From the NCBI RefSeq assembly GCF_004923295.1, contig NZ_CP039637.1:372001-436000 (forward strand): a stretch of DNA of 64,000 nucleotides. The letters run 5' to 3'. This stretch comes from Azospirillum sp. TSH100 (GTDB lineage: Bacteria > Pseudomonadota > Alphaproteobacteria > Azospirillales > Azospirillaceae). Of the stretch, positions 50,401-58,596 are shown piece by piece. The notes beneath the pieces were generated by a model, which saw nothing but the letters and a program-made list of their open reading frames with translations, was not told the DNA's origin and searched no databases. Position 1 is the stretch's first letter. The number at the start of each line of letters is the position of its first letter. The translations under genes were made by a program, and so were the position numbers.

Positions 50401-50832
50401 TCAGCCCAGCAACCTCAGCGTCGCCTCGTCGGGACGGCCATCGCAATAGCGATCCAACGCCTTGCGGTAGAGATCGCCCGCCTCCCCCGCCGTTTCAGCG
50501 AAAAGGGTCATGGAGGAGCGGAACTTCAGGTCGTCGGGCGAGCCGAGGATCTCATGGAGCGTCCGCCCCTGCACGGTCAGCAGGGCTTCCGTCGCCTGGA
50601 CCAGACGGGGGGCCAGGATCGGGTGCGCCAGATAGGCCCGAGCCTCGTCCAGGGAGGTGATGCCGTAGAACTGCGCGGTGGGGGAGCGGCCCAACGCGCG
50701 CAGCTGTGGGAAAATGAACCACATCCAATGGCTGCATTTTCGCCCAGCGCGCAATTCTTCGAGCACCGTGGCGAAGACCGGATTCTGCGCAGTGACGAAG
50801 CGCTGGAGGTCGAAAGGATCGCAGTTCGGCAT
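50401..50832 (-). CDS. DUF1810 family protein
   Basis: The 143-residue protein shows the DUF1810 pattern: FDLQRFVTAQNPVFATVLEELRAGRKCSHWMWFIFPQLRALG, then FYGITSLDEARAYLAHPILAPRL and SPDDLKFRSSMTLF. The family folds as a small helical protein of unknown function, sometimes called calpastatin-like. GAGGAG lies seven bases before the ATG at 50832. It is convergent with the Ldh2-type gene with ten bases between. Confidence 0.88.
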   Translation of the reverse strand: MPNCDPFDLQRFVTAQNPVFATVLEELRAGRKCSHWMWFIFPQLRALGRSPTAQFYGITSLDEARAYLAHPILAPRLVQATEALLTVQGRTLHEILGSPDDLKFRSSMTLFAETAGEAGDLYRKALDRYCDGRPDEATLRLLG

Positions 50833-50916
50833 GGCATCGCTCCTCATCCCTGGTCTTGCTCGACAGATCGGTTGGATGGCGATGCTTCGGAACGGCTTTA
50901 TGCCTCGTCGTGCGGG

Positions 50917-52062
50917 TCAGCCGCCATCGATCTCCACCCGCATGCGGACGAGGTCACGGTTCCAGGTGATCCGGCATTTGTCCAGGTTCAGCCGGGTCAT
51001 GTAGACGTAGGCCGAATTGCCGACATCCTCGAAATTGCGGCTCTGGCTGGCGGGGTCGAGAAGGGCAGGGTAGTCGAAGGCCGCCGCGTCGCCGCAGCCG
51101 TAGCGGAACAGCAGCGGGGTGGTCCACAAAAGCTCCGGCTTCGACCAACTCACCAGATCACGCGACGTGGTGGTCCAGATGCCGGTGCGGCCGTCGCGGG
51201 TCATCGCCAGCGTGGCGATGAACAGGCCGCTGGCGCGGTGGCGGACGACGCTGCGCACGGTGCCTTGCAGGATGTCGGGGGCGACCGGCGCGCAGACATG
51301 AGCGTTTGGCGGGTCGCCGGCACCGGCTTCGTGGACGAAGCGCACCGAATAGGATTTGCCGTCCCAGCCGCGCCAGGATTGCGGATCGGCGAGGTTGTCG
51401 GTCTGCATCAGGCAGGCGCCGCGCTGCTGCGCTCCGAACCGTTCGGCCCAAAGGAAGGCGTACCAGTGGCCGCCGTTGCGGACGATGTTGCTGGGTGCGA
51501 AATAGCCGGTGCGCTGGCCGACATCGCCGCCATAGGGGTAGGGCAGCGTCGCGACGCTGTGGTTGGGCGGGGCGGCGCTCAGTCGGAAGCTCGCTCCGCC
51601 GTCGCTGGAAACCGCTGAGGTGATGCTGTTGCGCCAGCAGCGCATGTATTCGCCGGACGGGCAGAGCGCCCGGCGCTTCTGACCATGGAACTCGTTGCTG
51701 ACCAGGGCGAAGACCGTGCTGCCGTCCGGCGTGTAGAAGGATGAGATCCAACTGCGGTCGTCGTTCAGCCGCGGATCGTCCCGGCCGTGGCCCTGGAAAA
51801 TCACCCGGCAATTCGGCCGAACGGCGTCCAGCGACGGGCCGGTCAACGCCCGCGCGGTGGAATGCGAGGCGATCAGATGCACCGTGCCATTTGCATCGCG
51901 GAAGGCGCGCGCCGGCGTGTCCGGCGCATCGCTCTCGGTGCAGGCGTCACGCTGCCAGGAGGTCACCGTCTCGGGCTCCCCCGACGTCCTGATCGTCAGC
52001 GCCTGGGTGGGAGCGGCCACCATGCCCACGGCCAGCGCGAGGGCTGCGGTCCGGCAGAGCAT
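50917..52062 (-). CDS. Exported beta-propeller-like protein of unknown function
   Basis: The 381-residue precursor has a signal peptide (MLCRTAALALAVGMVAAPTQA). The mature part has the strand-rich pattern of five-bladed propeller glycosidase-like or sialidase-like folds, with recurring Asp/Trp-ended strands such as DPRLNDDRSWISSFYTPDGS, TGYFAPSNIVRNGGHWYAFLW and RTGIWTTTSRDLVSWSKPELL. Six or more Cys suggest disulphides. GGAGG lies five bases before the ATG. It is transcribed right after the pyruvyl transferase, so a role in exopolysaccharide handling is plausible. No catalytic acid was assigned. Confidence 0.65.
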   Translation of the reverse strand: MLCRTAALALAVGMVAAPTQALTIRTSGEPETVTSWQRDACTESDAPDTPARAFRDANGTVHLIASHSTARALTGPSLDAVRPNCRVIFQGHGRDDPRLNDDRSWISSFYTPDGSTVFALVSNEFHGQKRRALCPSGEYMRCWRNSITSAVSSDGGASFRLSAAPPNHSVATLPYPYGGDVGQRTGYFAPSNIVRNGGHWYAFLWAERFGAQQRGACLMQTDNLADPQSWRGWDGKSYSVRFVHEAGAGDPPNAHVCAPVAPDILQGTVRSVVRHRASGLFIATLAMTRDGRTGIWTTTSRDLVSWSKPELLWTTPLLFRYGCGDAAAFDYPALLDPASQSRNFEDVGNSAYVYMTRLNLDKCRITWNRDLVRMRVEIDGG

Positions 52063-52082
52063 GGCAGCCTCCACTTGACCCG

Positions 52083-53324
52083 TCACTTGCCGTTCGCGAT
52101 GGACTTCAGGAAGGCCGCCGGCTGGAGCCGGTTGGCGACCAGGAAGTCCAGGTAATGGGCTGCCGACTCCGCACGATGGCGGTCGTAGGCGTCGGGATCG
52201 AATCTGATCAGCGACTTCAGGCGGTTGCGGGTCAGCGGCATCGTCAGGTCGGCGGCATCGGCATAAGGCACGCCGGTGTTCTCGCACAGCTCGCGGGTGC
52301 GGGAATCGATTGTTACAGTCAGGCCCATCCGCTCCGCCTGGATCGCCAGCGCGACGCCGTGATAGCGGCAACCGATGGTCAAATCCTGCTGGCGCAGAGT
52401 GTCCATCCAGGCCGGCACGTCATAATAGGAGCGCATATGGTTGCGGCACCAGGCCTTGAACTCCTCGAAGGAGTAATGCGGCACGGTGTGGCGGTGGATT
52501 TCCTTCAGCGCATGCGGGTCGATGCTGTCGAACAGCCCGCGCGAGGCGCGGATCATCTCGCCCATCGACTGGACGACATACTGGCCGGGCGCGATCGGGT
52601 CCATCATCAGCGCGATCAGCTGGTGTTCGATCTCGCGTGTCTTCACCCAGGCCTGATGGCCGCCGGCCACCGTGATCGAGCGTGGCAAGTCGAGCGCCGA
52701 CCAGTTGGCATGGATCTTCCGGCCCAGGCCCGGCGCCTGATTGAGGAAATGCGACGGGCAGCCGCCGGGCAGCGAGCCGGTGATCCCCAGTTTGTCCAGC
52801 TGTGCCGTGGTGAAAGCGCCACGGGTGTAGATGTTGGACGAACTGGACGAAGACGGGTTCGATGCCGCGATCACTTGTGCCCAGCGTAGCGTGCCGGGGC
52901 TGAGTTCGATGTCGTGGTCGTAGCTGTTCGCCTGGGCGCCGAGACCGATGGCGACGATGGGTAGGCCGGATTTTTCCAGATTTTCCGCCATCTGGCCATA
53001 ATCGGTGTGGCGGCCCAACTGGTTGGCGCAGGGGATGACGATGATGTCGGCGTTGTTCCGCAGCGTTTCGGCCGAGGAACCCCAGCTGAAATGCTTCACC
53101 GGATTGGTGATGTGGCTGCAGATCGAATGCACGAAGGCGAGGTTGCCGTTGTTGTGCCCGATCCCGTTGTAGAGGTCGTCAAAGGCGGCGTTTGAATAGA
53201 GGCCGAGATTCGGTGTTTTCCACAGCACCGCGACACGCAGAGGCTGGGACGGTGCACAGCCGGATGCCTGTCCGGAAGAGTGCGGCCGGTCGACAGGATT
53301 ATCGATGGCGATGTCTTCAAGCAT
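52083..53324 (-). CDS. Polysaccharide pyruvyl transferase family protein
   Basis: The 413-residue protein matches the polysaccharide pyruvyl transferase family. RVAVLWKTPNLGLYSNAAFDDLYN opens the domain, ADIIVIPCANQLG and LPIVAIGLGAQANSYD follow, and DLTIGCRYHGVALAIQAERMGLTVTID carries the conserved RYHG. These enzymes add a ketal pyruvate from PEP to sugars of surface polysaccharide; related members act on other acceptors. There is no signal peptide, as expected. The exported propeller-like gene follows after 20 bases in the same operon. No other polysaccharide gene lies nearby. Confidence 0.85.
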   Translation of the reverse strand: MLEDIAIDNPVDRPHSSGQASGCAPSQPLRVAVLWKTPNLGLYSNAAFDDLYNGIGHNNGNLAFVHSICSHITNPVKHFSWGSSAETLRNNADIIVIPCANQLGRHTDYGQMAENLEKSGLPIVAIGLGAQANSYDHDIELSPGTLRWAQVIAASNPSSSSSSNIYTRGAFTTAQLDKLGITGSLPGGCPSHFLNQAPGLGRKIHANWSALDLPRSITVAGGHQAWVKTREIEHQLIALMMDPIAPGQYVVQSMGEMIRASRGLFDSIDPHALKEIHRHTVPHYSFEEFKAWCRNHMRSYYDVPAWMDTLRQQDLTIGCRYHGVALAIQAERMGLTVTIDSRTRELCENTGVPYADAADLTMPLTRNRLKSLIRFDPDAYDRHRAESAAHYLDFLVANRLQPAAFLKSIANGK

Positions 53325-54039
53325 GTCGGCTCTAGCCTCGGGTCGGTGGATGCTGGAAACATGACAAGGCTAAGCGCAGAAGAGGTGAGGTTGCAAGTGA
53401 CATCCGAAAAATAGCACGGATTACTTTTTGAAGGACGGTGTTTAGATTTTCTATATGTTTTCATTATTGTATTTTTTCTTTGAGGTGTGTGCCGATATCC
53501 GAGCAACCATCTTATGAATGTCGTTTGAATTTCGAGGAATGTTCGGTGATTGAACGGGGGTTGAAAGCCGCCGCTGGTCGTCCTATCTGGTAAACCGTTC
53601 CCGATGATCGACGCGGGAGCCATGCGTCAGCCAGGGTGCCAGGAAATTATCCTGGGCTCCCCTTTAATGCGTTCTGAAAATTACTATATAGAGTCCGTTG
53701 CGCCTCTGGTGGACCGCCCCGATAGACTGGTTTCCGACCATATGACCATGCCGCTTCCACCGGTTCGGCCGCGCTGATCGCGCGGTCCTGCCGTTCCTCT
53801 CCAGCCCTGTGGCGTGCCGGCTGCTGTGACCTCCTTCCCCGGTTGCGGCGCTGCCCGCAGGGTTGGAGAGGACCCTGCCTCCACTTCGTTTCTGCACCGG
53901 GGCCGGTGCGCGCCGTCCGGCAGCGTCGAATGCCGGCAACGCAAAGAACCAAGAACCGACCGTCAACAGGACCGACCCGAACAGCGCCGGGGCTTTGCCC
54001 ACGGCGCCGTTCCCGTCGGTTGGGAGAAAAAGAGACACC
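53325..54039. other. Intergenic region upstream of rpoH
   Basis: These 715 bases hold no supported gene. The left part (about 53400-53530) is AT-rich with T-runs, suggesting promoters for the leftward pyruvyl transferase gene and for rpoH. The right part is GC-rich and can form several hairpins, so it may be a structured rpoH leader, but I could not fold it. Confidence 0.5.
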
Positions 54040-54987
54040 ATGCAGCGAAATGCTGAAACCCGCAGGACCGAGACTACCCGTACCGCCCAAACCCGTGCCG
54101 TCGCACCCCGCACCGCCGAACCGATGCAGCTCTATTTGCAGGACGCCCGCAAGTACCAGTATCTGACGCCGGAACAGGAGCATGAACTGGCCGTCCGCTG
54201 GCACGAGCATCAGGACCCGGCCGCCCTCGACAAGTTGGTCGGCAGCCATCTGCGGCTCGTCGTCAAGATGGCGCGCGGCTATCTCGGTTATGGCCTGCCG
54301 TTGGCCGATCTGGTGGCGGAGGGCAACGTCGGCGTGATGCAGGCGGCGCAGAAGTTCGACCCCGGGAAGGGCTTCCGCTTCGCCACCTACGCCTCCTGGT
54401 GGGTGCGTGCGGCGATCCAGGAATATGTCCTGCATAACTGGTCGCTGGTGAAGATCGGCACCACTGCCGGACAGAAGAAGCTGTTCTTCAGCCTGCGCCG
54501 CCTGAAGGCACGGATGCAGGAGCTGGAGAGCGGCGATCTGTCGCCGGAGGCGGTGGAGAGCATCGCCACAGAACTGAACGTGTCGAAGGCCGAGGTGGTG
54601 GAGATGAACCGCCGGCTGGGCAACGACCGTTCGCTGAATGTCGGCCTGTCGGAGGATGGCGACGCCGAGTGGCAGGATCTGCTGGCCGATGACCGGCCGG
54701 ACCAGGAGACGACGCTTGCCGACTCCGAAGAGCGGCGCCGGCGTCAGCAATTCCTGAAGCTGGGGCTTGGCGTGCTTGACGACCGCGAGCGCCGGATCCT
54801 GGTTGCCCGCCGTCTGCGCGACGAGCCGCTGACGCTGGAGGAGCTGAGCCAGACCTTCCACGTCTCGCGTGAGCGTGTGCGCCAGCTGGAGGTGCGTGCC
54901 TTTGAAAAGCTCCAGAAGGCAGTGATCGCCACCGCCAAGACGGAACAGATGACGGTGGAAAAGAACCGCCTGCTGGCAGATGCCTGA
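54040..54987 (+). CDS. rpoH: RNA polymerase heat-shock-type sigma factor (sigma-32, RpoH)
   Basis: The 315-residue sigma-70 family protein has region 1.2/2 (QLYLQDARKYQYLTPEQEHELAVRWHE, then HLRLVVKMARGYLGYGLPLADLVAEGNVGVMQAAQKFDP), the region 2.4 stretch RFATYASWWVRAAIQEYVL, and the RpoH box GQKKLFFSLRRLK between regions 2 and 3. Region 4 ends with LEELSQTFHVSRERVRQLEVRAFEKL. The box identifies it as sigma-32 rather than a general group 2 sigma. A basic N-terminal tail of about 30 residues precedes region 1.2. Azospirillum-type genomes often carry more than one rpoH; which copy this is cannot be told here. Confidence 0.93.
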   Translation: MQRNAETRRTETTRTAQTRAVAPRTAEPMQLYLQDARKYQYLTPEQEHELAVRWHEHQDPAALDKLVGSHLRLVVKMARGYLGYGLPLADLVAEGNVGVMQAAQKFDPGKGFRFATYASWWVRAAIQEYVLHNWSLVKIGTTAGQKKLFFSLRRLKARMQELESGDLSPEAVESIATELNVSKAEVVEMNRRLGNDRSLNVGLSEDGDAEWQDLLADDRPDQETTLADSEERRRRQQFLKLGLGVLDDRERRILVARRLRDEPLTLEELSQTFHVSRERVRQLEVRAFEKLQKAVIATAKTEQMTVEKNRLLADA

Positions 54988-55012
54988 TCGGGCGGGGCAA
55001 AGCGTGATGTTG

Positions 55013-55045
55013 AAAGGGCGCGGGTTTCAAAAGCAGCGCCTTTTT
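55013..55045 (+). terminator. Terminator after rpoH
   Basis: AAAGGGCGC and GCGCCTTTT can pair with one bulge around a 15-base loop and are followed by a T-run (55041-55045). It ends 13 bases before the convergent hypA stop, so it may serve both genes. Confidence 0.65.
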
Positions 55046-55057
55046 CCGTGCCGACGC

Positions 55058-55399
55058 TCACTCGCCTTCGAATGACACCACCCGCATGTCGCGTCCGGCA
55101 AGCAGGCTGCGGTCATGACCGCCGCAGGCCGGACAAGGTGAAATCAGAGTTGCCGGAGCGTAGTCGGTGCCGCAGGCGATGCAGTGAGCCTTCAGCGCGA
55201 TGTGGTTGATGCACAGAACTGCCGAGGCGGCCGGGGTTCCCTCGGTCACCAGGGGGAAGCAGAACAGCAGAGCGTCGGGATCGACGGCGGATGCGGCGCC
55301 GATGTCGATTGTCACGCGGGTGACCCGCGTCACCCCCTCCCGCGCCGCACAGTCCGTGACCAGGGAGACGATGCTTTCGCACAGCGACAGTTCGTGCAT
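55058..55399 (-). CDS. hypA: Hydrogenase/urease nickel-insertion protein HypA
   Basis: The 113-residue protein starts MHELSLCESIVSLV, whose N-terminal Met-His-Glu binds nickel. The zinc site is the pair of Cys-x-x-Cys motifs CIACG and CPACGG near the C-terminus. HypA delivers Ni to the large subunit of NiFe hydrogenases together with HypB. No other hyp gene is visible. It is divergent from the aldehyde oxidoreductase operon, with an FNR-like box between. Its presence suggests that the complex-I-like part of that operon may include a NiFe large subunit downstream, though this is not shown. Confidence 0.93.
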   Translation of the reverse strand: MHELSLCESIVSLVTDCAAREGVTRVTRVTIDIGAASAVDPDALLFCFPLVTEGTPAASAVLCINHIALKAHCIACGTDYAPATLISPCPACGGHDRSLLAGRDMRVVSFEGE

Positions 55400-55464
55400 C
55401 GGAATTCCCCGAACTTGTCTTCAGTCAATCGTTTCAAGTCTTCACCACAATTGACCATGGTGCG

Positions 55465-55478
55465 TTGATGTAAATCAT
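55465..55478. promoter_or_regulatory. FNR/FixK-like box
   Basis: TTGAT-gtaa-ATCAT matches the FNR consensus TTGAT-N4-ATCAA at 9 of 10 positions. It lies in the divergent region between hypA (66 bases away) and the aldehyde oxidoreductase operon (470 bases away), implying oxygen-controlled expression of one or both. Confidence 0.65.
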
Positions 55479-55946
55479 ATCGGCGCATGCAAGGCGGTGA
55501 TAAGAAGGTTGTGTCTGCTTCAAGGATTGTAAGACCCGCCTTCCAGACAAAGTCTCCAGACGGGCCCTATGTCTTTCTGATCATAACGGGCCGGAATGAT
55601 GAACAACAAAACGGCACGCCGCCTCCTCTTGAGCAATCTCCGCGCCTGCGGATCGCCTTCCGTCGTCGCCAGCTGCCATCCGCCTTGAGGGCGCCCCGGT
55701 TCCCGACGGACCGGGCCAGTCCCCCGGCCGGTCCTGCGCGGGGTCCGACAGCCATCCCGTCCTTCTTTCCTCCACGCCCGGCGACTCTTCGCCGTTCCGG
55801 CGAAGACGCCCGCTGTGCGCGTCTTTCTTGAGGGATCGCGGGACGATCCGGGGGTTCGCCCAGGGCCGGGCGCGCGAGAACAGCTGCGGGATTCAAGCCG
55901 CGGCCAGCAATGGCGATCGTGCCCGGCATGAAGGAGGTCATCGACC
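55479..55946. other. Long leader region before the aldehyde oxidoreductase operon
   Basis: About 470 bases without a convincing gene; frames on both strands are Arg/Pro-rich and look like shadows. The region is GC-rich, for example around 55700-55860, and could form hairpins in a long 5' leader. No riboswitch family was recognised. Confidence 0.45.
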
Positions 55947-56423
55947 ATGAGCATGATGCTGATGATCCATCCGGACAAATGCACCGGATGCCGTAACTGT
56001 GAACTGGCCTGCTCCATGGAGCATGAGGGGAACTTCCGTCCGAAAGCCTCCCGAATCCATGTCTATACGTGGGAACGCGAAGGCTTCTCCGTTCCCATGA
56101 TGTGCCAGCAGTGCAAGGACGCCGCCTGCGTCACCGTCTGCATGCCCAAGGCGATGCACCGCAACCCGGAGAATGGGCAGGTGGAACTGGACGCCGACAA
56201 ATGCATCGGCTGCAAGATGTGCGTCCAGGCCTGCCCGTTCGGCTGTGCGTCGTGGGATTTCCTGGGGTCGCAGATCCTGAAATGCGACACCTGCGACGGT
56301 GCGCCGTCTTGTGCGGCGATCTGCCCCACCCATGCGCTTGAATGGGTCGAGGACACCGTCTCGGCGCAGGCGCGCAAGCGCTCCTTCGCCGCCAAGCTCA
56401 AGAACGCCTTCGCGGAGGTCTGA
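55947..56423 (+). CDS. aorA: Four-cluster ferredoxin subunit of aldehyde oxidoreductase
   Basis: The 158-residue protein is a 4Fe-4S electron-transfer subunit with four Cys groups (C-x-x-C-x-x-C-x-x-x-C around 12-22, C-x-x-C plus later C residues at 53-64, C-x-x-C-x-x-C around 85-95, and C-x-x-C plus later C residues near 110-125). It matches the small subunit (AorA-like) that accompanies tungsten aldehyde oxidoreductases, and also resembles DMSO-reductase-type electron-transfer subunits. GGAGG precedes the ATG. The gene lies just before the catalytic subunit (two bases between stop and start). It should pass electrons from the tungsten enzyme to the membrane modules. Confidence 0.88.
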   Translation: MSMMLMIHPDKCTGCRNCELACSMEHEGNFRPKASRIHVYTWEREGFSVPMMCQQCKDAACVTVCMPKAMHRNPENGQVELDADKCIGCKMCVQACPFGCASWDFLGSQILKCDTCDGAPSCAAICPTHALEWVEDTVSAQARKRSFAAKLKNAFAEV

Positions 56424-56425
56424 TC

Positions 56426-58231
56426 ATGCATGGCTGGATTGGCAAGATCCTTCGGGTCGACCTCGGCACCGGCAAGGTCTCGACCGAAGCACTGAAACCA
56501 GAACTGGCGCGCGACTATATCGGCGCCCGCGGGCTGGGTACGAAATACATGTATGACGAGGTCGATCCTACAGTCGATCCGCTGTCGCCGGCGAACAAGC
56601 TGATCTTCGCCTCCGGGCCGATGACCGGCACCTTCGCACCGTCGGCCGGTCGCTATGACGTCGTCACCAAGGGGCCGTTGACCGGCACCATCGCCGCCTC
56701 CAATTCCGGCGGCGCCTGGGGGCCGGAGCTGAAATATGCCGGCTACGACATGCTGATCCTGGAGGGGCGTGCGGAAAAGCCCGTCTATCTGTGGATCCAG
56801 GATGACAAGGTGGAGATCCGCGACGCCGCCCATCTGTGGGGCAAGGACGTGCCGGAAACCACCGAGGCCCTGAACGCCGAGACGGCGGCCGACGCCAAGA
56901 TCGCCTGCATCGGCCCGGCGGGCGAGGCGATGTCCTACATCGCCGCCATCATGAACGACATGCAGCGCGCCGCCGGCCGCACCGGCGTCGGTGCGGTTAT
57001 GGGATCGAAGAACCTGAAGGCGGTGGTGGTGCGCGGCACCGGCGCTGTCACGGTGGCCGACAAGGAATCCTTCCTGGGAGCCGTCGCCAAGGCCAGCACC
57101 ATGATCAAGGAGCATCCGGTCGGCGGTACGGGCCTCCGGCTCTATGGCACCAACGTGCTGGTGAACATCCTGAACTCGGTCGGTGGCCTGCCGACGGCGA
57201 ATTTCCAGGACGGCCATTTCGAGACCGCAGACAAGGTGGGTGGCGAGACTCTGGCCGCCAACCAGTTGCAACGGCCGAAGGGCTGCTTCTCCTGCATCAT
57301 CTCCTGCGGTCGGGCGACCAAGGTCAGCAACCCCAAATACAAGGGCGAGGGAGAGGGGCCGGAATATGAAACCGCCTGGGGATTCGGTCCGGATTGCCGG
57401 ATCGATAATCTGGATGCGGTGATCAAGGCCAACTATTACTGCAACGAATACGGCCTCGACACGATCTCGATGGGTGGCACCGTTGCCTGCGCCATGGAGC
57501 TGTATCATCGCGGCATCATCACCAAGGAGGATACCGAAGGGCTGGAATTGGACTTCGGCAATGCCGACGCGATGGTCGAGGCGGTGCGGCTGACCGGGCT
57601 GGGACAGGGCTTCGGCAAGAAGCTGGCGCTGGGGTCCTACCGGCTGGCGAGCCTCTACGGCCATCCGGAGCTGTCGATGACCGTCAAGAAGCAGGAAATG
57701 CCGGCCTATGATCCGCGCGCGGTGCAGGGCATCGGGCTGGCCTATGCCACCAACAACCGGGGTGGCTGCCATGTCCGCGGCTACACCATCAGCCCGGAGG
57801 TTCTGGGCGTGCCGGTGAAGCTCGACAAGGACAGCATCGACGGCAAGGCCGAACTGGTGGCGCTGTTCCAGAACCTGACGGCGGCGCTGGATTCGACCGG
57901 TTCCTGTCTGTTCACCACCTTCGGCATCGGCGCACCCGAATTCGCCGAGCTGATGACCGCGCTGACCGGCTTCGTCTACACCGGCGATAGCTTCCTCGAG
58001 GCGGGCGAGCGGGTCTGGAACCTGGAGCGGCTGTGGAACCTGAAGGCCGGGCTGACCGCGGCCGACGACACCCTGCCGCCGCGCCTGCTGAAAGAGCCGA
58101 TCGTGACCGGTCCATCGAAGGGAGCGGTCAGCCGTCTTCCGGAAATGCTGCCGCTCTATTACGGCGCTCGCGGCTGGGATGCCGACGGCGTCCCCACCAA
58201 GGAAAAGCTGAGCGCGCTGGAACTGGCCTGA
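56426..58231 (+). CDS. aorB: Tungsten-type aldehyde:ferredoxin oxidoreductase catalytic subunit
   Basis: The 601-residue protein shows the AOR family from its start (GWIGKILRVDLGTGKVS, YIGARGLGTKYMYDEV, FASGPMTGTFAPSAGRYDVVTKGPLTG). The cofactor-binding stretch is GVGAVMGSKNLKAVVVRG. The single 4Fe-4S cluster should use Cys in GCFSCIISCGRAT and GSCLFTT. NEYGLDTISMG is the second pterin motif. AORs oxidise aldehydes to acids, or run in reverse with strong reductants, using a tungsten bis-pterin. Length is typical. GGAGGT overlaps the previous stop, giving translational coupling. A MoaD gene and complex-I-like genes follow. Confidence 0.94.
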   Translation: MHGWIGKILRVDLGTGKVSTEALKPELARDYIGARGLGTKYMYDEVDPTVDPLSPANKLIFASGPMTGTFAPSAGRYDVVTKGPLTGTIAASNSGGAWGPELKYAGYDMLILEGRAEKPVYLWIQDDKVEIRDAAHLWGKDVPETTEALNAETAADAKIACIGPAGEAMSYIAAIMNDMQRAAGRTGVGAVMGSKNLKAVVVRGTGAVTVADKESFLGAVAKASTMIKEHPVGGTGLRLYGTNVLVNILNSVGGLPTANFQDGHFETADKVGGETLAANQLQRPKGCFSCIISCGRATKVSNPKYKGEGEGPEYETAWGFGPDCRIDNLDAVIKANYYCNEYGLDTISMGGTVACAMELYHRGIITKEDTEGLELDFGNADAMVEAVRLTGLGQGFGKKLALGSYRLASLYGHPELSMTVKKQEMPAYDPRAVQGIGLAYATNNRGGCHVRGYTISPEVLGVPVKLDKDSIDGKAELVALFQNLTAALDSTGSCLFTTFGIGAPEFAELMTALTGFVYTGDSFLEAGERVWNLERLWNLKAGLTAADDTLPPRLLKEPIVTGPSKGAVSRLPEMLPLYYGARGWDADGVPTKEKLSALELA

Positions 58232-58309
58232 TCCTGTCCCGGCCGCCGCCGCTGCGTATTGCGGCGGCCGCGGCCGGGGCGGCAGTGCCGGCGGAAAGGC
58301 AGCTGTCCC

Positions 58310-58582
58310 ATGAAAGTGTCCTATTTCGCGCTTCTGCGCGACGCCACCAGGAAGCGTAGCGAGATTTGGGAGCGGCCGGCCTCAACCGTCCGCGACCTGC
58401 TGCGCGATCTGGCCGCCGAATACGGCCCTAACTTCGCCCGCTGGATTCTGAAGGACGGTGAACTGGCCGGCTTCGCCATCATCCTGGTCAACGGGCATGA
58501 CGTGCGCGGCCTCCAGGGGCTTGACACCCCGTTGACCCCGGAATCCGACGTTTTCATCTTTCCGCCGCTGGCTGGCGGCTGA
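58310..58582 (+). CDS. MoaD-like sulfur carrier
   Basis: The 90-residue protein is a ubiquitin-fold sulfur carrier ending in LAGG, the Gly-Gly that forms the thiocarboxylate. It begins KVSYFALLRDAT and has IILVNGHDVRGLQGLDTPL before the tail. Such proteins supply the dithiolene sulfur of molybdopterin. AOR operons in other bacteria also carry a dedicated MoaD, presumably for the tungsten cofactor. It is 78 bases behind the catalytic gene and 14 bases before the membrane subunit gene. Confidence 0.88.
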   Translation: MKVSYFALLRDATRKRSEIWERPASTVRDLLRDLAAEYGPNFARWILKDGELAGFAIILVNGHDVRGLQGLDTPLTPESDVFIFPPLAGG

Positions 58583-58596
58583 GAAAGGGGCGAGTC

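Noticed and set aside
55487..55941. Frames in the leader of the AOR operon
   Set aside because: All are Arg/Pro-rich with no ribosome-binding site; the strands show the same shadow pattern.
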